From positions 62,001 through 126,000 of the forward strand of contig NZ_BCQP01000024.1 in the NCBI RefSeq assembly GCF_001552135.1: a stretch of 64,000 nucleotides of DNA, written 5' to 3'. Within the stretch, counting starts at the first letter, position 1. Every line of letters starts with the position of its first letter. The stretch is from Actinomadura chibensis NBRC 106107. Lineage in GTDB: Bacteria; Actinomycetota; Actinomycetes; Streptosporangiales; Streptosporangiaceae. Under the pieces are notes generated by a model. The model was not told the DNA's origin. It saw nothing but the letters and a program-made list of their open reading frames with translations, and made no database searches. Of this stretch, positions 38,801 to 50,091 are shown piece by piece. The translations under genes were made by a program, and so were the position numbers.

Positions 38801-41800
38801 CGCGGCGGCGTAGTTGCCCTGCCCGGGCGCGCCCATCACCCCGCCCGCCGAGGAGAACACGACGAACTCCGCGAGGTCCATGTCGCGGGTCAGTTCGTGG
38901 AGGTGCCGGGCGCCGAGGGCCTTGGGCGCGAGGACGGCGCGCAGCCGCTCCGGGGTCAGGGACGAGATCACGCCGTCGTCGAGGAGCCCCGCCGCGTGGA
39001 TCACCGCGCCGAGGTCGCGGCCGTCCAGCAGGGCGGCGACGGCGTCCCGGTCGGCGACGTCGCAGGCCGCGACCTCGACCTCCGCGCCCAGCTCCGCGAG
39101 CGCGGCCGACAGTTCCGCCGCGCCCGGCGCGGACGCGCCCCGCCGGCTCGTCAGCAGCAGGCTCCGGACGCCGTGCTCGGCCACCAGGTGGCGTGCCACG
39201 AGCGCGCCGAGCCCGCCCGTCCCGCCGGTGATCAGCACGGGTCCGCGCAGCTCCGGCGCCCGCTCGGGCGCACGGCCGCCGCGCAGGAGGCGCGGCGCAT
39301 GCCCGGTCCCGGAGCGGATCACGAGCTGCGGCTCCCCGGCCCCGGCGGCGGACACGGCCGCCGCCACCACGCCGCCCAGGTCGGAGAGGTCGTCCGCGTC
39401 CGCGAGCAGGACGCGGTCCGGGTGCTCCGACTGTGCCGACCGGACCAGCCCCCACACCGCCGCGCCCGCCAGGTCGGTGACGTCCTCCCCGGCCACGGAC
39501 ATGGCGCCGGAGGTGACGACCAGCAGCCGCGACTCCGCGAACCGCTCGTCGGCCAGCCACGCCTGGACGTCGGCGAGCGCGCGGCCGACCGCGTCGACCG
39601 GGTCACCGCCCCCGGCACGAAGGACGACGAGTTCCGGCGCCTCGCCCGTTTCCGCGTCCCAGAGCGCCCATTTCGGAGCCGACTCGGAAGAAGAAACGAC
39701 CGGGCGCCATTCCAGCCGATAAAGCGAATCAGGCGCGCCCGCTCCGGCGGCCGTCCCGGCGAGGCTCTCCGAAGGCACCGGCCGCGACCGCAAGGACTCG
39801 ACGGACATCACCGGCCGCCCGTCCCCGTCGGCCAGGCGCAGAGCGACCGCGTCCGCCCCGGCCGGGGCCAGCCGGGCCCGGACGGACCGCGCGCCCGACG
39901 CGGCCAGCCGCACCCCGCTCCACGCGAACGGCAGCACGGTCCCGCGCGGGTCGCCCTCGGGCGCGGCGACCAGACCGGTGTGCAGGACGGCGTCCAGCAG
40001 CGCGGGGTGCAGCCCGAACCCGGTGGCCTCGCCCCAGGCGTCCTCGGGCAGCGTCGCCTCGGCGAACAGTTCGTCCCCGCGCCGCCACGCGGCGCGCAGC
40101 CCCTGGAAGACCGGGCCGTATTCGTAGCCCGCGTCGGCCAGCGACTCGTACGCGCCGTCCAGCGGGAGGGGCTCGGCGCCCTCGGGCGGCCATACGGCGA
40201 GGTCGAACGCGGGCGCCGGGTCGTCGGGGGCGAGTACACCGGTGGCGTGCCGGGTCCACGGCCGGTCGTCCGGGCCCTCGGCCGGGCGCGAGTGGACGCC
40301 GACCGCGCGGCGGCCCGTCTCGTCGGCGTCCTCCACCACGACCTGGACGGTGACGCCGCCGTGCGCGGGCAGCGGCAGCGGGGCGTGCAGGGTCAGCTCC
40401 TCCAGCGTGCCGCAGCCGAGCTGGTCCCCGGCCCGGATCGCCAGCTCCACCAGGCCCGCGCCCGGGAACAGCACGTGTCCGAGCACCCTGTGGTCGGCGA
40501 GCCACGGCCGCGTGCCGACCGACAGCCGCCCGGTCAGGACGGCGCCGCCCGAGTCCGGCAGCGTGACCACGGCGCCGAGGAGGGGGTGGTCGGCGGGCGC
40601 GAGGCCCGTCCCGGACAGGTCCGCGCCGTCGCCCTGGCCCTCCACCCAGTACCGCCGCCGCTGGAACGCGTACGTCGGCAGCTCCGCCGGGACGGCGGCG
40701 GGGCGGTCGCCGAAGAGCGCCCGCCATCCGACGTGGACGCCGTGCGCGTGCAGGCGTCCGGCCGCGGCGACGGCGGTGACGGGTTCGGGACGGTCGGCGC
40801 GCAGGACGGGCGTGACGACGGCGCCGCCGGACGCGTCGTCCAGCGCCGCTCGGACCAATCCCGCCAGCACGCCGTCCGGGCCCAGTTCCACGAACCGGTT
40901 CACGCCCGCGTCGCGCAGCGTCCGGACGCCGTCGTGGAAGCGGACGGTGTCGCGGACGTGCCGCACCCAGTACTCGGCCGTCCCGAGGTTCGCCGCCTCC
41001 GCGCCGAGGACGTTCGGGACCACCGGAATGGCGGGCGCGCCATAGCGGACGCTTTCGGCGACCTCCCGGAACTCGTCGAGCATCGGGTCCATCAGCGGAG
41101 AATGGAACGCGTGCGAGACGCGCAGCCGCGTCGTCCTGCGTCCCAGTTCCGTGAAGTGCTCGACAATTCGGGCGACGTCGCGTTCGGCTCCGGATACGAC
41201 GATGGCCTGGGGGCCGTTCACCGCCGCGATTCCGACGTCCCGGCCGTCGACCAGCGGGACGACCTCGTCCTCGGCCGCCTGCACGGCCGCCATCGCGCCC
41301 CCGGCCGGAAGCGCCTGCATCAGCCTGCCGCGCGCCGCGACCAGCCGCGCCGCGTCCTCCAGGGAGAGCACGCCCGCCACGTGCGCGGCCGCCAGTTCGC
41401 CGATCGAGTGACCGGCGAGGAAGTCCGGCCGCACGCCCCACGATTCCAGCAACCGGAAAAGCGCGACCTCGACGGCGAAAAGGCCCGGCTGGGCGAACTC
41501 CGTCCGGTCGAGAAGGGCCGCGTCCGACCAGAGGACGTCGCGCAGCGGACGGTCGAGATGCCGGTCGAATTCGGCGCAGGCCGCGTCGAAGGCTTCGGCG
41601 AACACCGGGAACGCCTCATGCGACTCCCGTCCCATTCCGGCGCGCTGCGAGCCCTGCCCCGAGAAGAGGAACGCCGTCGCTCCGGACGCCGCGACACCGC
41701 GCGCGGCGTCCGGGCCCGGCTCGCCGCCGATCAGCGTGTCCAGCGCCGCGAGCAGTTCGGCGCGGTCGCGGCCGACCGCGACGGCGCGGTGCTCCAGCAG

Positions 41801-44800
41801 GGCCCGCGACGCGACGAGCGCGTGGCCGATCTCGGCGGGGTCGGCGTCCGGGCGCGCCAGGACGTGGTCGTGGAGCCGCTCGCACTGGGCGCGGAGGCCG
41901 CCCTCGTCGCGCCCGCTGACGACCCACGGGACGACCGGCGGCGCCTCCATCACCGGGGGCGCGTCCTCGCCGCCCGCGGGGGGCGCCTCGATGACCACGT
42001 GCGCGTTGGTGCCGCTGATCCCGAACGACGAGATCCCCGCCCGGCGCGGGTGACCGTTCCGCGGCCATTCCCGCGCCTCGGTCAGCAGTTCGACGCGCCC
42101 CGCCGACCAGTCGACGTGCGGGGTCGGCTCGTCCACGTGCAGCGTCTTCGGCAGCACGCCGTGCCGCATCGCCTCGATCATCTTGATGATCCCCGCCACT
42201 CCGGCGGCGGCCTGCGTGTGCCCGATGTTCGACTTGATCGACCCGAGCCACAGCGGCCGGTCGTCCGGACGGCCCTGCCCGTAGGTCGCGAGCAGCGCCT
42301 GCGCCTCGATGGGGTCGCCCAGCGTCGTGCCGGTGCCATGCGCCTCGACCGCGTCCACGTCGCCGACGCCCAACCCGGCATTGGCGAGCGCCTGCAGGAT
42401 CACCCGTTGCTGCGACGGGCCGTTCGGCGCCGTCAGGCCGTTCGAGGCGCCGTCCTGGTTGACGGCCGAACCGCGCACGACGGCCAATACCGGATGGCCG
42501 TTGGAGCGGGCGTCGGAAAGGCGCTCCACCAGGAGCATTCCCGCGCCCTCGCCCCAGGCGGTCCCGTCCGCGGCGGCGGCGAACGACTTCGCGCGGCCGT
42601 CCCGCGCCAGCCCGCGCTGCTCGCTGAACTCGACGAACACGTCCGGCGCGGCCATCACCGCGACGCCCCCGGCCAGCGCGAGCGAGCACTCCCCCGACCG
42701 CAGCGCCTGCACCGCCAGGTGGAGGGCGACCAGCGAGGACGAGCACGCCGTGTCGACGGTCACCGCCGGGCCCTCAAGCCCGAACGTGTAGGAGATGCGC
42801 CCGGACGCCACCGAACCCGAATTGCTGTTGTGCGCGTAATCGTGGTACATCATCCCGGCGAAAACACCGGTCCGGGTTCCGCGCAGCGACGAAGGGTCGA
42901 TTCCCGCGCGCTCAAGCGCCTCCCAGGAGACCTCCAGCAGCAGGCGCTGCTGCGGGTCCATGACGCGGGCCTCGTTCGGTCCGATGCCGAAGAAGCCCGG
43001 GTCGAAGCCCGCCGCGTCGTGCAGGAAACCGCCGGAGTCGACATAGCTGGTGCCGGGGCGCAGGCCCTCGGGGTCGTGGATGCGGTCGATGTTCCAGCCC
43101 CGGTCGGCGGGGAACCGCGTGATGCCGTCCGCGCCCGCCGCGACCAGCTCCCACAGCGCCTCGGGCGTGCCGACGCCGCCGGGGTAGCGGCACGCCATCC
43201 CGACGATCGCGATCGGGTCGTCGTCCACCGCCGGGCGGACGGCGGACGCCGCGACCGGCACGGCCCGCCGCGCGCCGGAGATCTCGTCCGCGAGGTGGCG
43301 GGCCAGCACGACCGGCGTCGGGTAGTCGAACACGAGCGTCGCGGGCAGCCGCAGGCCGGTCACCCGGCTCACCCTGCTCCGCAGCTCCACCGCGGACAGC
43401 GAGTCGAAGCCGAGGTCGCGGAACGCGCGCTCCGCGCCCACCGCGTCCGGGCCGTCGAACCCGAGCACGGACGCGGCCTGCGCGCGGACGATCTCCAGCA
43501 CCGCCGCGCTCCGCTCGTCCTCCGGGAGGACCGCGAGGCGTTCGCGCAGCACCCCGGCCGCGCCCGCCCCGCCGCCCGAGGTCCGGCGGCGGCGGCGCGC
43601 GAGGCCGCCGAGCAGCGGCGGGAGCTCGTCGGGGTCCCCGGCGAGGACGGCCGGGTCCAGCGCGATCGGCACGAGCAGCGGCTCGCGCCGTCCGGCGGCG
43701 GCGTCGAAGAGCGCGAGGCCCTGCTCGACCGTCAGCGGGCGGACGCCGAACCGCGCGATGCGGCGGACGTCGTCCGCGTCCAGCGCGCCGCCCATCCCCG
43801 CCGCCGAGTTCCACAGCCCCCACGCCAGCGACAGGCCCGGCAGGCCGAGCGCGCGCCGATGCTGGACGAGCCCGTCCAGGAACGCGTTCGCGGTCGCGTA
43901 GTTGCCCTGCCCGGCCGAGCCGAGGATGCCCGCGGCGGAGGAGAACACGACGAACGCCGACAGGTCCATGTCGCGGGTCAGCTCGTGCAGGTGCCACGCG
44001 CCGAGGGCCTTCGGGGCGAGCACCGCGTCCAGCCGCTCCGGGGTCAGCGACGCGAGGACGCCGTCGTCCAGCACGCCCGCCGCGTGCACGACCGCCGACA
44101 GCCGGCGGCCGTCGAGCATCGCGGCGAGGGCCGCCCGGTCGCCGACGTCGCAGGCCACGGCCTCGGCCTCGGCGCCCAGTCCGGCGAGGTCGGCGAGCAG
44201 CCCGGCGGCGCCCGGCGCGTCCGCGCCGCGCCGGCTCGCGAGCAGCAGCCGCCGCACGCCGTGCACGGCGGCGAGGTGGCGGGCGACGAGCGCGCCGAGG
44301 CCGCCCGTCCCGCCGGTGACCAGCACGGTGCCCGTGCCGAACGGCTCGTCGGCGCCGGTCTCGGGGGCGGCGGACGTCCGGGTGAGGCGGGGGACGTACG
44401 CCGTCCCGCCCCGCACCGCGACCTGCGGCTCGCCGGACGCGTGCGCGACGGCGGCGGCGACGTCGTCCGGGTCGTCGGTGTCGACCAGCACGACGCGGCC
44501 CGGGTCCTCGGACTGGGCCGTGCGGACGAGGCCCCACACCGCCGCCGCGCCGAGATCGGTGACGTCCTCGCCGGCCACGGACACCGCGCCCGACGTGACG
44601 ACGACCAGCGACGACGCCGCGAACCGCTCGTCCGTCAGCCACGACCGCACGGCCGTCAGCGCGCGCTGCGCCGCGTCGCGCGGCTCGGCCGCCGCGACCG
44701 ACAGGACGACGGTCTCGGGAACCGCGTCGCGGGCGTCGTCCCAGAGCGCCCAGGAGTCAGCGGCGGGCGTCCCGGTCGATGGCGCGGTGATCCATTCCAG

Positions 44801-47800
44801 GGCGAACAGGGAGTCGGACGCCGCGTCCGCTCCGGTGGCGGCGAGACGCCCGGCCGGGACGGGGCGCGAGATCAGGGAGTCCACCGCCGCCACGGGGCGG
44901 CCGGAGTCGTCGGCGAGCCGCAGCGCGACGCCGTCGTCCCCGGCGGGCGACAGCCGCGCGCGCAGCGCCGGCACGCCCGACGCGTAGAGGCGGACGCCGG
45001 TCCACGCGAACGGCAGGACGAGGTCGCCGTCGCCGTCGCGGGACACCGCGCCCGCGTGCAGGACGGCGTCCAGCACGGCCGGGTGCAGGCCGAAGCGGGC
45101 GGCGTCGTCCCAGGCGTCCTCGGGCAGCGCGACCTCGGCGAACAGCTCGCCGCCGCGCCGCCACACGGCCCGCAGGCCCTGGAACACGGGGCCGTAGTCG
45201 TAGCCGGCTTCCGCGAGGCGCTCGTAGGCGTCGTCCACCGGGACGGGGACCGCCCCCTGTGGCGGCCACGCGGCGAGGTCGAAGTCCGGTTCCGCCGCGC
45301 CCGGCGCGAGGAGGCCGTCCGCGTGCCGCTCCCAGATCTCGTCCTCGCCCGCCCGCGAGTAGACGCCGACCCGGCGGCGGCCCGCGTCATCGGGGCCGTC
45401 CACCACCACCTGGACGGCCACGCCGCCCCGCGCGGGCAGGACGAGCGGCGCCTGGAGCGTCAGCTCCTCCACCGTGTCGCAGCCGACGTGGTCACCGGCC
45501 TGGACGGCGAGCTCCACGAACGCGGTCCCGGGCAGCAGCACCGCGCCGCCGACCACGTGGTCCGCGAGCCACGGCCGGGTCGCCGGGGACAGCCGCCCGG
45601 TCAGCACGGCCCCGCCCGTCTCCGGCAGGGTCAGCCGCGCGCCGAGCAGCGGATGGTCGGCGGGGCGGAGCCCGGCCGCCGCGACGTCGCCGGGCCCGCC
45701 CGTGCCCTCCAGCCAGTAGCGGCGGCGCTGGAACGCGTAGGTGGGCAGCTCCACGTGCGAGCCGCCGCGCAGCAGCGGCTCCCAGTCGACGGCGGCGCCG
45801 CGCGCCTGGAGGCGGCCGAGCGCGGCGACCAGCTCGGCGGCCTCCGGCCGGTCGCGGCGCAGGACGGGCACGACGAGCGCGCCGTCGCCGGGGTCGTCGA
45901 GGCAGGTCTCGGCCATGGCGGCGAGGACGCCGTCCGGCCCCACCTCCACGAACCGGGTCGCGCCGGCCTCGCGGAGCGTCCGGACGCAGTCCCGGAAGCG
46001 GACGGCCTCGCGGATGTGGCGCGTCCAGTGCCGGGCGGTCCCGATCTCGTCGGCCTGCCGACCCGTCAGGTTCGAGATGACGGGAATGGCGGGAGCGCCG
46101 TAGGAGATGCCCTCGGCCACCTCTTCGAATTCGGCGAGGATCGGGTCCATCAGCGGGGAGTGGAAGGCGTGCGAGACGCGCAGCCGGGCCGTCCGGCGGC
46201 CGAGCGCGGCGAAATGCCCGACGATTCCGGCCACGGCCTTCTCCGCGCCCGACACGACCACCGAGTCCGGGCCGTTGATCGCGGCGATGGCGGCGAGCGC
46301 CGGGTCCAGCAGCGGGACGACGTCGTCCTCGGCGGCCTGGATCGCGGCCATCGCCCCGCCCGGCGGGAGCGCCTGCATCAGCCGTCCCCGCGCCGCGACC
46401 AGCCTGGCCGCGTCCTCCAGGGAGAACACGCCCGCCACGTGCGCGGCGGCCAATTCACCGATCGAATGCCCGGCGAGCAGGTCGGGCCGGACGCCCCACG
46501 ATTCCAGCAGCCGGAAAAGCGCGACCTCGACCGCGAAAAGGCCCGGCTGGGTGAACGCCGTCTGGTCGAGCGATTCGGGGTCGGACCAGACGACGTCCTT
46601 CAGCGGACGGTCGAGATGCCCGTCCAGCTCGGCGCAGACCGCGTCGAACGCCTCGGCGAACGCCGGGAAGGCGGCGTGCAGTTCCCGGCCCATTCCGGGA
46701 CGCTGCGATCCCTGGCCGGAGAACAGGAACGCGGTCAGGCCCGTCCCGGCGACGCCCCGCGCGCTCCCCTCCGAGGCGCCTTCGGCGAGCGCGTCCAGTT
46801 CCGCCAGCAGTTCGTCGCGGTCGCGGCCCACCACGACCGCGCGGTGCTCCAGCAGCGCGCGGCCCTTCGCCAGCGAGTACCCCACGTCGAGCGCTTCCAG
46901 GTCGGGACGCGCCCGGACGTGCCCGCGAAGCCTGTCGATCTGGTCTTGGAGCGCGGGCTCGTCGCGCGCGGACAGCACCCACGGGATGACCGGCGGGGCC
47001 TCCGCCGGGCGCTCGGCGGGGTCGGGGGCGGGCGCCTGCTCGATGATGACGTGCGCGTTCGTCCCGCTGATCCCGAAGGACGACACGGCGGCGCGGCGCG
47101 GCCGCCCGTCCGCCGGCCACTCGCGCGCCTCGGTGAGCAGTTCGACCCGTCCCGCCGACCAGTCGACGTGCGGGGTCGGCGCGTCCACGTGCAGCGTCTT
47201 CGGCAGGACCCCGTGCCGCATCGCCTGGACGATCTTGATGATGCCCGCCACCCCGGCGGCGGCCTGCGTGTGCCCGATGTTCGACTTGACCGATCCCAGC
47301 CACAGGGGCCGGTCGTCGGGGCGGTGCCTGCCGTACGTGGCGAGGAGGGCCTGCGCCTCGATCGGGTCGCCGAGCGTCGTGCCCGTGCCGTGCGCCTCCA
47401 CCGCGTCGATCTCGTCGGCGGTCAGGCGCGCGTTGTCGAGGGCCTGCCGGATCACGCGGCGCTGCGCCGGACCGTTCGGCGCGGTCAGGCCGTTGGACGC
47501 GCCGTCCTGGTTGACCGCGCTGCCGCGCACGATCGCCAGCACCGGATGCCCGTTCGCGCGGGCGTCGGACAGCCGCTCGACCAGCAGCATCCCCGCGCCC
47601 TCGCCCCAGGCCGTGCCGTCGGCGGCGGCGGCGAACGCCTTCACCCGCCCGTCGGCGGCGAGCCCGCGCTGCCTGCTGAACTCGACGAACGTGTCCGGCG
47701 TCGCCATCACCGTGACGCCGCCCGCCAGCGCCAGCGAGCACTCCCCCGACCGCAGCGACTGGACGGCCCAGTGCAGCGCCACCAGCGCGGACGAGCACGC

Positions 47801-48367
47801 CGTGTCCACCGTCACCGCCGGGCCCTCGAAACCGAGCGTGTAGGAGATGCGGCCAGACGCGATGGCGCCCGTGCTGCTGTTGAACGCGTAGTCGTGGTAG
47901 TTCACGCCCGCGAACACGCCGGTGGGGCTGCCGCGTAGGGACGACGGGTCGATGCCCGCCCGCTCCAGCGCCTCCCACGACACCTCCAGCAGCAGGCGCT
48001 GCTGCGGGTCCATCGTGAGCGCCTCGTTGGGGCCGACGCCGAAGAACGCCGGATCGAACTCGCCCGCGCCGTGCAGGAAACCGCCCCGGTCGACATAGCT
48101 CTTGCCGGGACGCCCCGGCGTGGCGTCGAAAAGCCCGGCGTCCCAGCCGCGGTCGCCCGGGAAACGGGACACGCCGTCCCGCCCGGCCGCGACGAGTTCC
48201 CACAGTTCCGCGGGCGAGGCCACCTCGCCCGGAAAGCGGCACGCCATTCCGACGATCGCGACCGGCTCCCGGTCGCGCGCTTCGAGTTCGGTGACGCGGC
48301 GGCGCGCCTCACGCAGATCTTTGGTCGTGCGCTTGAGATAGTCGAGAAGTCTTTCCTCATCGCTCAT
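32897..48367 (-). CDS. Modular type I PKS with three modules (PKS D)
   Basis: A 5156-aa trimodular synthase, all modules KS-AT-DH-KR-ACP. Docking coil 1-33 ([15 protein letters not shown]). Module D1: KS Cys about 191 (DTACSSA), AT HAFH 737, DH 936, KR 1354-1490, ACP 1654. Module D2: KS 1874, AT 2422, DH 2626, KR 3051-3187, ACP 3356. Module D3: KS 3571, AT 4122, DH 4312, KR 4727-4866, ACP 5033. The C-terminal docking tail (about 5080-5156) contains [14 protein letters not shown], a type that fits the [16 protein letters not shown] coil of PKS C. The frame is open to 48430, but the ATG at 48367 is chosen because the docking motif begins there and a GAGG precedes it. It is the first PKS gene of the minus-strand series; the 171-bp spacer upstream carries a palindrome and a G-quadruplex motif. 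Confidence 0.97.
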   Translation of the reverse strand: MSDEERLLDYLKRTTKDLREARRRVTELEARDREPVAIVGMACRFPGEVASPAELWELVAAGRDGVSRFPGDRGWDAGLFDATPGRPGKSYVDRGGFLHGAGEFDPAFFGVGPNEALTMDPQQRLLLEVSWEALERAGIDPSSLRGSPTGVFAGVNYHDYAFNSSTGAIASGRISYTLGFEGPAVTVDTACSSALVALHWAVQSLRSGECSLALAGGVTVMATPDTFVEFSRQRGLAADGRVKAFAAAADGTAWGEGAGMLLVERLSDARANGHPVLAIVRGSAVNQDGASNGLTAPNGPAQRRVIRQALDNARLTADEIDAVEAHGTGTTLGDPIEAQALLATYGRHRPDDRPLWLGSVKSNIGHTQAAAGVAGIIKIVQAMRHGVLPKTLHVDAPTPHVDWSAGRVELLTEAREWPADGRPRRAAVSSFGISGTNAHVIIEQAPAPDPAERPAEAPPVIPWVLSARDEPALQDQIDRLRGHVRARPDLEALDVGYSLAKGRALLEHRAVVVGRDRDELLAELDALAEGASEGSARGVAGTGLTAFLFSGQGSQRPGMGRELHAAFPAFAEAFDAVCAELDGHLDRPLKDVVWSDPESLDQTAFTQPGLFAVEVALFRLLESWGVRPDLLAGHSIGELAAAHVAGVFSLEDAARLVAARGRLMQALPPGGAMAAIQAAEDDVVPLLDPALAAIAAINGPDSVVVSGAEKAVAGIVGHFAALGRRTARLRVSHAFHSPLMDPILAEFEEVAEGISYGAPAIPVISNLTGRQADEIGTARHWTRHIREAVRFRDCVRTLREAGATRFVEVGPDGVLAAMAETCLDDPGDGALVVPVLRRDRPEAAELVAALGRLQARGAAVDWEPLLRGGSHVELPTYAFQRRRYWLEGTGGPGDVAAAGLRPADHPLLGARLTLPETGGAVLTGRLSPATRPWLADHVVGGAVLLPGTAFVELAVQAGDHVGCDTVEELTLQAPLVLPARGGVAVQVVVDGPDDAGRRRVGVYSRAGEDEIWERHADGLLAPGAAEPDFDLAAWPPQGAVPVPVDDAYERLAEAGYDYGPVFQGLRAVWRRGGELFAEVALPEDAWDDAARFGLHPAVLDAVLHAGAVSRDGDGDLVLPFAWTGVRLYASGVPALRARLSPAGDDGVALRLADDSGRPVAAVDSLISRPVPAGRLAATGADAASDSLFALEWITAPSTGTPAADSWALWDDARDAVPETVVLSVAAAEPRDAAQRALTAVRSWLTDERFAASSLVVVTSGAVSVAGEDVTDLGAAAVWGLVRTAQSEDPGRVVLVDTDDPDDVAAAVAHASGEPQVAVRGGTAYVPRLTRTSAAPETGADEPFGTGTVLVTGGTGGLGALVARHLAAVHGVRRLLLASRRGADAPGAAGLLADLAGLGAEAEAVACDVGDRAALAAMLDGRRLSAVVHAAGVLDDGVLASLTPERLDAVLAPKALGAWHLHELTRDMDLSAFVVFSSAAGILGSAGQGNYATANAFLDGLVQHRRALGLPGLSLAWGLWNSAAGMGGALDADDVRRIARFGVRPLTVEQGLALFDAAAGRREPLLVPIALDPAVLAGDPDELPPLLGGLARRRRRTSGGGAGAAGVLRERLAVLPEDERSAAVLEIVRAQAASVLGFDGPDAVGAERAFRDLGFDSLSAVELRSRVSRVTGLRLPATLVFDYPTPVVLARHLADEISGARRAVPVAASAVRPAVDDDPIAIVGMACRYPGGVGTPEALWELVAAGADGITRFPADRGWNIDRIHDPEGLRPGTSYVDSGGFLHDAAGFDPGFFGIGPNEARVMDPQQRLLLEVSWEALERAGIDPSSLRGTRTGVFAGMMYHDYAHNSNSGSVASGRISYTFGLEGPAVTVDTACSSSLVALHLAVQALRSGECSLALAGGVAVMAAPDVFVEFSEQRGLARDGRAKSFAAAADGTAWGEGAGMLLVERLSDARSNGHPVLAVVRGSAVNQDGASNGLTAPNGPSQQRVILQALANAGLGVGDVDAVEAHGTGTTLGDPIEAQALLATYGQGRPDDRPLWLGSIKSNIGHTQAAAGVAGIIKMIEAMRHGVLPKTLHVDEPTPHVDWSAGRVELLTEAREWPRNGHPRRAGISSFGISGTNAHVVIEAPPAGGEDAPPVMEAPPVVPWVVSGRDEGGLRAQCERLHDHVLARPDADPAEIGHALVASRALLEHRAVAVGRDRAELLAALDTLIGGEPGPDAARGVAASGATAFLFSGQGSQRAGMGRESHEAFPVFAEAFDAACAEFDRHLDRPLRDVLWSDAALLDRTEFAQPGLFAVEVALFRLLESWGVRPDFLAGHSIGELAAAHVAGVLSLEDAARLVAARGRLMQALPAGGAMAAVQAAEDEVVPLVDGRDVGIAAVNGPQAIVVSGAERDVARIVEHFTELGRRTTRLRVSHAFHSPLMDPMLDEFREVAESVRYGAPAIPVVPNVLGAEAANLGTAEYWVRHVRDTVRFHDGVRTLRDAGVNRFVELGPDGVLAGLVRAALDDASGGAVVTPVLRADRPEPVTAVAAAGRLHAHGVHVGWRALFGDRPAAVPAELPTYAFQRRRYWVEGQGDGADLSGTGLAPADHPLLGAVVTLPDSGGAVLTGRLSVGTRPWLADHRVLGHVLFPGAGLVELAIRAGDQLGCGTLEELTLHAPLPLPAHGGVTVQVVVEDADETGRRAVGVHSRPAEGPDDRPWTRHATGVLAPDDPAPAFDLAVWPPEGAEPLPLDGAYESLADAGYEYGPVFQGLRAAWRRGDELFAEATLPEDAWGEATGFGLHPALLDAVLHTGLVAAPEGDPRGTVLPFAWSGVRLAASGARSVRARLAPAGADAVALRLADGDGRPVMSVESLRSRPVPSESLAGTAAGAGAPDSLYRLEWRPVVSSSESAPKWALWDAETGEAPELVVLRAGGGDPVDAVGRALADVQAWLADERFAESRLLVVTSGAMSVAGEDVTDLAGAAVWGLVRSAQSEHPDRVLLADADDLSDLGGVVAAAVSAAGAGEPQLVIRSGTGHAPRLLRGGRAPERAPELRGPVLITGGTGGLGALVARHLVAEHGVRSLLLTSRRGASAPGAAELSAALAELGAEVEVAACDVADRDAVAALLDGRDLGAVIHAAGLLDDGVISSLTPERLRAVLAPKALGARHLHELTRDMDLAEFVVFSSAGGVMGAPGQGNYAAANAFVDGLVQHRRAHGLPGRSLAWGLWASGTGMSGRLEEGEIRRMARSGVRPLSVERGLALFDAALGADDALVVPIGLEPAALAAAGDALPPMLRGLAGRPRQAAKAGTGGTGTAGALRARLGALPEAERLQAMLEIVRAHAASVLGHDDPRTVEPERAFRDLGFDSLSAVEQRNRLNQVTGLRLPATLVFDYPTPVVLARYLVDEVMGASSSASAGAVVAARAPVDDEPIAIIGMACRYPGDVTTPDGLWKLVLDGRDGISAFPSDRGWNVDRLYDPEGGRPHTSYVNAGGFLYDAAEFDPGFFGISPNEAWIMDPQQRLLLEVSWEALERAGIDPSSLRGSSTGVFAGVMYHDYAHNSNSGAVASGRISYTFGFEGPAVTVDTACSSSLVALHWAAQALRSGECSLALAGGVAVMASPEAFVEFSRQRGLAPDGRAKSFAASADGTSWGEGAGMLLVERLSDARRLGHPVLAVVRGSAVNQDGASNGLTAPNGPSQRRVIRQALANAGLGVGDVDAVEAHGTGTTLGDPIEAQALLATYGQDRPEDQPLWLGAIKSNIGHTQAAAGVAGIIKMVQAMRHGVLPKTLHVDEPTPHVDWSTGDVRLLTETREWAKNGHPRRAGISSFGISGTNAHVILEEPTAVEAEADAPAADEPTTVPWVISARDEPGLRAQAEKLRTHLAARPELRAVDVAFSLATSRAVLDRRAVVVAGDRDSALEGLAALAAGEPHPDVEYGATALGGTAFLFSGQGSQRVGMGRELYAAFPAFAESFDAVCGELDNLLDRALREVVWSEPELLNQTVFTQTGLFAVEVALFRLLESWGVRPDFLAGHSIGELAAAHVAGMFSLQDAAKLVAARGRLMQALPPGGAMAAIQATEDEILPLLNERVGVAAVNGPESVVVSGAEDEVTRVLDHFTGLGRKTTRLRVSHAFHSPLIDPMLDDFRQVAESITFNEPTIPVLGAQPDAEYWVRHVREAVRFHDAVIDLHDQGVTQFLEIGPDGVLTAMVRGGVEDAVVAPVLRRDRPEAKQLLTALGRIHAYGTDVDWPAMFADHTARLVELPTYAFQRERFWLVAPQAGGDAESMGLGSADHPLLSAVVTSPESDGVVLSGRLSVHTQPWLADHAVGGVVLFPGTGFVELAVRAGDQVGCGRIDELTLEQPLVLPPDGHTLVQVVVGAADQEDRRTVTVYSRTGTEMPWTRHAAGQMSAAETEPEFELRQWPPVDAVPLEPDGLYADMAMAGLEYGPVFQGLTAAWRRGDELFAEVALPGTETADGFALHPALLDAGLHAIALGGTAGDGPSLPFAWSGVELFATGATSLRVRIVQTPGGAVSLQVADVAGRPVAAVGSLALREVSAEQLSAASGPGFHESLFQPEWSPIPLASSSDPTWARWDELGDADPVPDVVVLTVPSGTDAAAVHRSAREVLAALQAWLGEGRFAASTLMVATSGAVSVDGEDVTDLAGAAVWGLVRSAQSEDPGRIVLADLDDPHNMTAAMGAKEPQVAIRGDTAFAMRLARVSAQPAEPRPLPADGTVLVTGALGALGAVVARHLVAERGVRSLLLTSRRGADAPGAAELRDELSELGASVELAACDMADRDAVAALLEGRSLSGVVHVAGVLDDGVIASLTPERLDGVLRPKVDAAWNLHELTRDMDLAAFVLFSSAAGVLGTPGQGNYAAANTFLDALAVHRRANGLPAQSLAWGPWITGGAGMADGADGSGAQRTARSGVDGMDVEEGLALLDTATALGAPVLVPIHLDLKALAAADGEPHHLFRGLIGRTARRVVDADAGAAEALARRLAGFAPAEREDALLEVVRGHAAAVLGHGGQGAIEPERAFKELGFDSLSAVELRNSLNAVTGLRLPATLVFDYPNARVLAAHIAAEMVPEKDGGDSDEEAVRGLLRAVPLSRLRDAGLLDSLLELAGATGRGEAADGGAERDSIDAMDAESLISMALDGATLDDTTREE
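33150..38117 (-). other. PKS module D3: KS-AT(malonyl)-DH-KR(B type)-ACP
   Basis: KS Cys near 37655, AT HAFH near 36000, [12 protein letters not shown] near 35430, [10 protein letters not shown] near 34185 with LDD, Tyr near 33770, ACP GFDSL near 33268. The DH-KR half is closely similar to C3, while the KS-AT half shares DNA blocks with B1, so the module looks like a mosaic. Confidence 0.9.
37416..37492 (-). repeat. 77-bp block identical to 14741-14817
   Basis: Partner copy in module D3 of PKS D. Flanking sequence on both sides stays highly similar but with scattered mismatches. Confidence 0.85.
38185..43216 (-). other. PKS module D2: KS-AT(malonyl)-DH-KR(B type)-ACP
   Basis: KS Cys near 42745, AT HAFH near 41100, [12 protein letters not shown] near 40490, KR LDD with GNYAAAN near 38805, [18 protein letters not shown] near 38300. 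Confidence 0.9.
43280..48265 (-). other. PKS module D1: KS-AT(malonyl)-DH-KR(B type)-ACP
   Basis: KS Cys near 47795 (CSSAL in place of the usual CSSSL), AT HAFH near 46155, [12 protein letters not shown] near 45560, KR LDD with GNYATAN near 43895, ACP GFDSL near 43405. All catalytic residues look intact. Confidence 0.9.
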
Positions 48368-48397
48368 CTCGGCCACCTCACTCAGTATTGGAAAGGC

Positions 48398-48409
48398 GCG
48401 AACGTTCGC
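48398..48409. promoter_or_regulatory. Perfect 12-bp palindrome upstream of PKS D, candidate operator
   Basis: GCGAACGTTCGC reads the same on both strands and sits 31 bp before the PKS D start codon, in the leader or promoter region of the first PKS gene. No binding protein can be named from the sequence. Confidence 0.45.
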
Positions 48410-48469
48410 CATAAAGCCACTATTGGGCAATCAAAACGCACGTTACCGAACGGCGGTGAGGGGTCTCTA

Positions 48470-48489
48470 CCCTTACCCACCCCTACCCC
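48470..48489 (-). promoter_or_regulatory. Canonical four-tract G-quadruplex motif upstream of PKS D
   Basis: On the minus (coding) strand four G-runs of 4, 4, 3 and 3 are separated by loops TA, T and TAA, matching the G3+N1-7 pattern with very short loops. It lies about 103-122 bp before the PKS D start, so it could form in promoter DNA or in a long 5' leader. Confidence 0.5.
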
Positions 48490-48538
48490 TGCTCGCGGTA
48501 CCGGGGCCCGCGGATTGGGCGGGATCAGGGCGCGGCGA

Positions 48539-49168
48539 TCACATCACGACAATGGCGGTCATCAGCAGGCCGGAGGCGGTCGTCCAGCGTCCGGCGAAGC
48601 CGTCCGGCGGGATGCCCTCGCCGGGTCGCGTCGCGGCCAGGATGCGCGCGGTAAAAGTCCCGTCGGGACGAAGCACGATGTCGGCCTCGTCGAAATCGAG
48701 CCAGCGCCGGGTCAGCGGAAACCACGCTTTGTAGACGCTCTCCTTCGCGCTGAAAAGCAGCCTGTCCGCGTGGACGCCGGGAACGGCGCGCAGTCGCTCT
48801 TCCGGCAGCGCGATCGCCTCGAATACGCCGCCGGGCAACGGCGCGTCCGGTTCGGCGTCGATGCCGATGCTCCGCACCTCGCCCGCCCGCGCCACGGCGG
48901 CCGCCCGGTAGCCGTCGCAATGGGTCATGCTGCCGACGACGCCGTCCGGCCACCGCGGCGCGCCGCGCTCGCCCGGCAGGATCGGCGCCGGCGGGACGCC
49001 GAGTTCGGCCATGGCCCGGCGGGCGCACCACCGGGCGGTTCCGAACTCCCTGCGCCGCTTGTCCACGGCCTGGCTGACCACGGCCTCCTCGGCGGGCAGC
49101 AGGCGCGCCTCGGGCGGGTCCCCGAACGCCTCCACGACCTTCACGGCCGGAGGCAGGATCTTCTCCAT
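48539..49168 (-). CDS. Sfp/EntD-type 4'-phosphopantetheinyl transferase (PptT-like)
   Basis: Transfers the phosphopantetheine arm of CoA onto carrier-protein serines, here probably the PKS ACPs. 209 aa, usual for the EntD/PptT group. Motifs: RGAPRWPDGVVGSMTHC (68-84), IGIDAEP with Mg-binding Asp104 and Glu106, and FSAKESVYKAW (139-149) with the catalytic Glu/Lys. The frame is open to 49228, but the ATG at 49168 is chosen: it overlaps the upstream stop as TGATG and gives the start MEKILPP typical of the family. It is translationally coupled to the metallophosphoesterase, the arrangement of pptT and pptH in mycobacteria. Its stop lies 171 bp before PKS D, so it may be the genome's general PPTase or a cluster member. 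No dedicated promoter is visible between the two coupled genes. Confidence 0.95.
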   Translation of the reverse strand: MEKILPPAVKVVEAFGDPPEARLLPAEEAVVSQAVDKRRREFGTARWCARRAMAELGVPPAPILPGERGAPRWPDGVVGSMTHCDGYRAAAVARAGEVRSIGIDAEPDAPLPGGVFEAIALPEERLRAVPGVHADRLLFSAKESVYKAWFPLTRRWLDFDEADIVLRPDGTFTARILAATRPGEGIPPDGFAGRWTTASGLLMTAIVVM

Positions 49169-50001
49169 CAGGTCCGCGCGCCCGGGAAGACCCGCTTCAG
49201 CCCCACCGGGCCGCCGCGCGGCCGCCATTCACGCGGATAACCCACGGATACCTCCTCGAAACGCACGCCGTCCTGCCACAGGGTGCGCGGGATGTGCAGA
49301 TGTCCGTACACCACGGCGGCGGCGTCGTATTTCTTGTGCCAGTCGGCCGTGCGGTCGGTTCCGCACCACAGCGCGAACTCCGGATGGCGCAGGATCCTGG
49401 TCGGCTCGCGGACGAGCGGGAAATGGTTGACCAGGACCGTGGGAAAAGCGGTGTCCCGGACGGCGAGCCGCCTTTCGGTCAGCTCGATCCGGGCCGCGCA
49501 CCAGTCGTCGACGTTCCGATAGGGCTCGGGGTGCAGAAGTATTTCATCGGTGCACAGAACACCCGCGTCGTTCGCGATCGCCAGGGCCTGGGCTTTCGAC
49601 GCGGCGCCGGGCGGGCGAAAGCTGTAGTCATAAAGCAGGAACAGCGGGACAATGGTCACCGGCCCGCCCGCTCCGCGCCAGACGAGATATGGGTCTTCGG
49701 GGGTCGTCACGCCCAGCCGCCGGCAGATGTCCACCAGATGCCGGTAGCGCCGCTCGCCGCGGAGTTGTACCGGGTCGTCGCGCGGAGTCCAGAGCTCGTG
49801 GTTGCCCGGCGTCCAGATCACCGTGTCGAAACGTTCGCTCAGGACCCCGAGCGCCCATTCCACGTCGGCGGCGTATTCTCCGACGTCCCCGGCCACCAGC
49901 AGCCAATCGTCCGGCGACTCCGGCCGCAGCCGCTCGACAAGATCCCGGTTCTCCTCGAACGCCACGTGGAGATCGCTGACGGCCCACAGCGATCCGCTCA
50001 T
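49168..50001 (-). CDS. Calcineurin-like metallophosphoesterase, PptH-like (phosphopantetheinyl hydrolase candidate)
   Basis: 277 aa with the five metal-binding blocks of this fold: SDLHVAFEEN near the N-terminus, GDVGEY, GNHELW, NHFPL and GHLHIP. In Mycobacterium tuberculosis the neighbour of PptT, PptH (Rv2795c), has this fold and removes phosphopantetheine from carrier proteins, opposing PptT. The one-base overlap with the PPTase gene here is the same pairing, so the same activity is inferred. The ATG at 50001 (MSGSLWAVSD) is preferred to a GTG at 50010. A 90-bp gap separates it from the Nudix gene upstream. A general phosphoesterase role cannot be excluded from sequence alone. Confidence 0.88.
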   Translation of the reverse strand: MSGSLWAVSDLHVAFEENRDLVERLRPESPDDWLLVAGDVGEYAADVEWALGVLSERFDTVIWTPGNHELWTPRDDPVQLRGERRYRHLVDICRRLGVTTPEDPYLVWRGAGGPVTIVPLFLLYDYSFRPPGAASKAQALAIANDAGVLCTDEILLHPEPYRNVDDWCAARIELTERRLAVRDTAFPTVLVNHFPLVREPTRILRHPEFALWCGTDRTADWHKKYDAAAVVYGHLHIPRTLWQDGVRFEEVSVGYPREWRPRGGPVGLKRVFPGART

Positions 50002-50091
50002 GCGCAGCACGCTACGCGCCGGGAATTCTCCCGCAAACCCCAGAAAAGGGGCGGCGACCCCTACCCGGGTCTGACCCGCCCCCTAGCCCGG

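Noticed and set aside
37952-47938. A plus-strand open frame of more than 3300 codons opposite the PKS genes, with similar long ones at 58-3603, 3649-7554, 16688-21838 and 31364-37789
   Set aside because: These are antisense shadows of very GC-rich coding DNA. Their translations are Arg/Pro/Gly/His-rich with no domain, while the minus strand encodes clear PKS domains.
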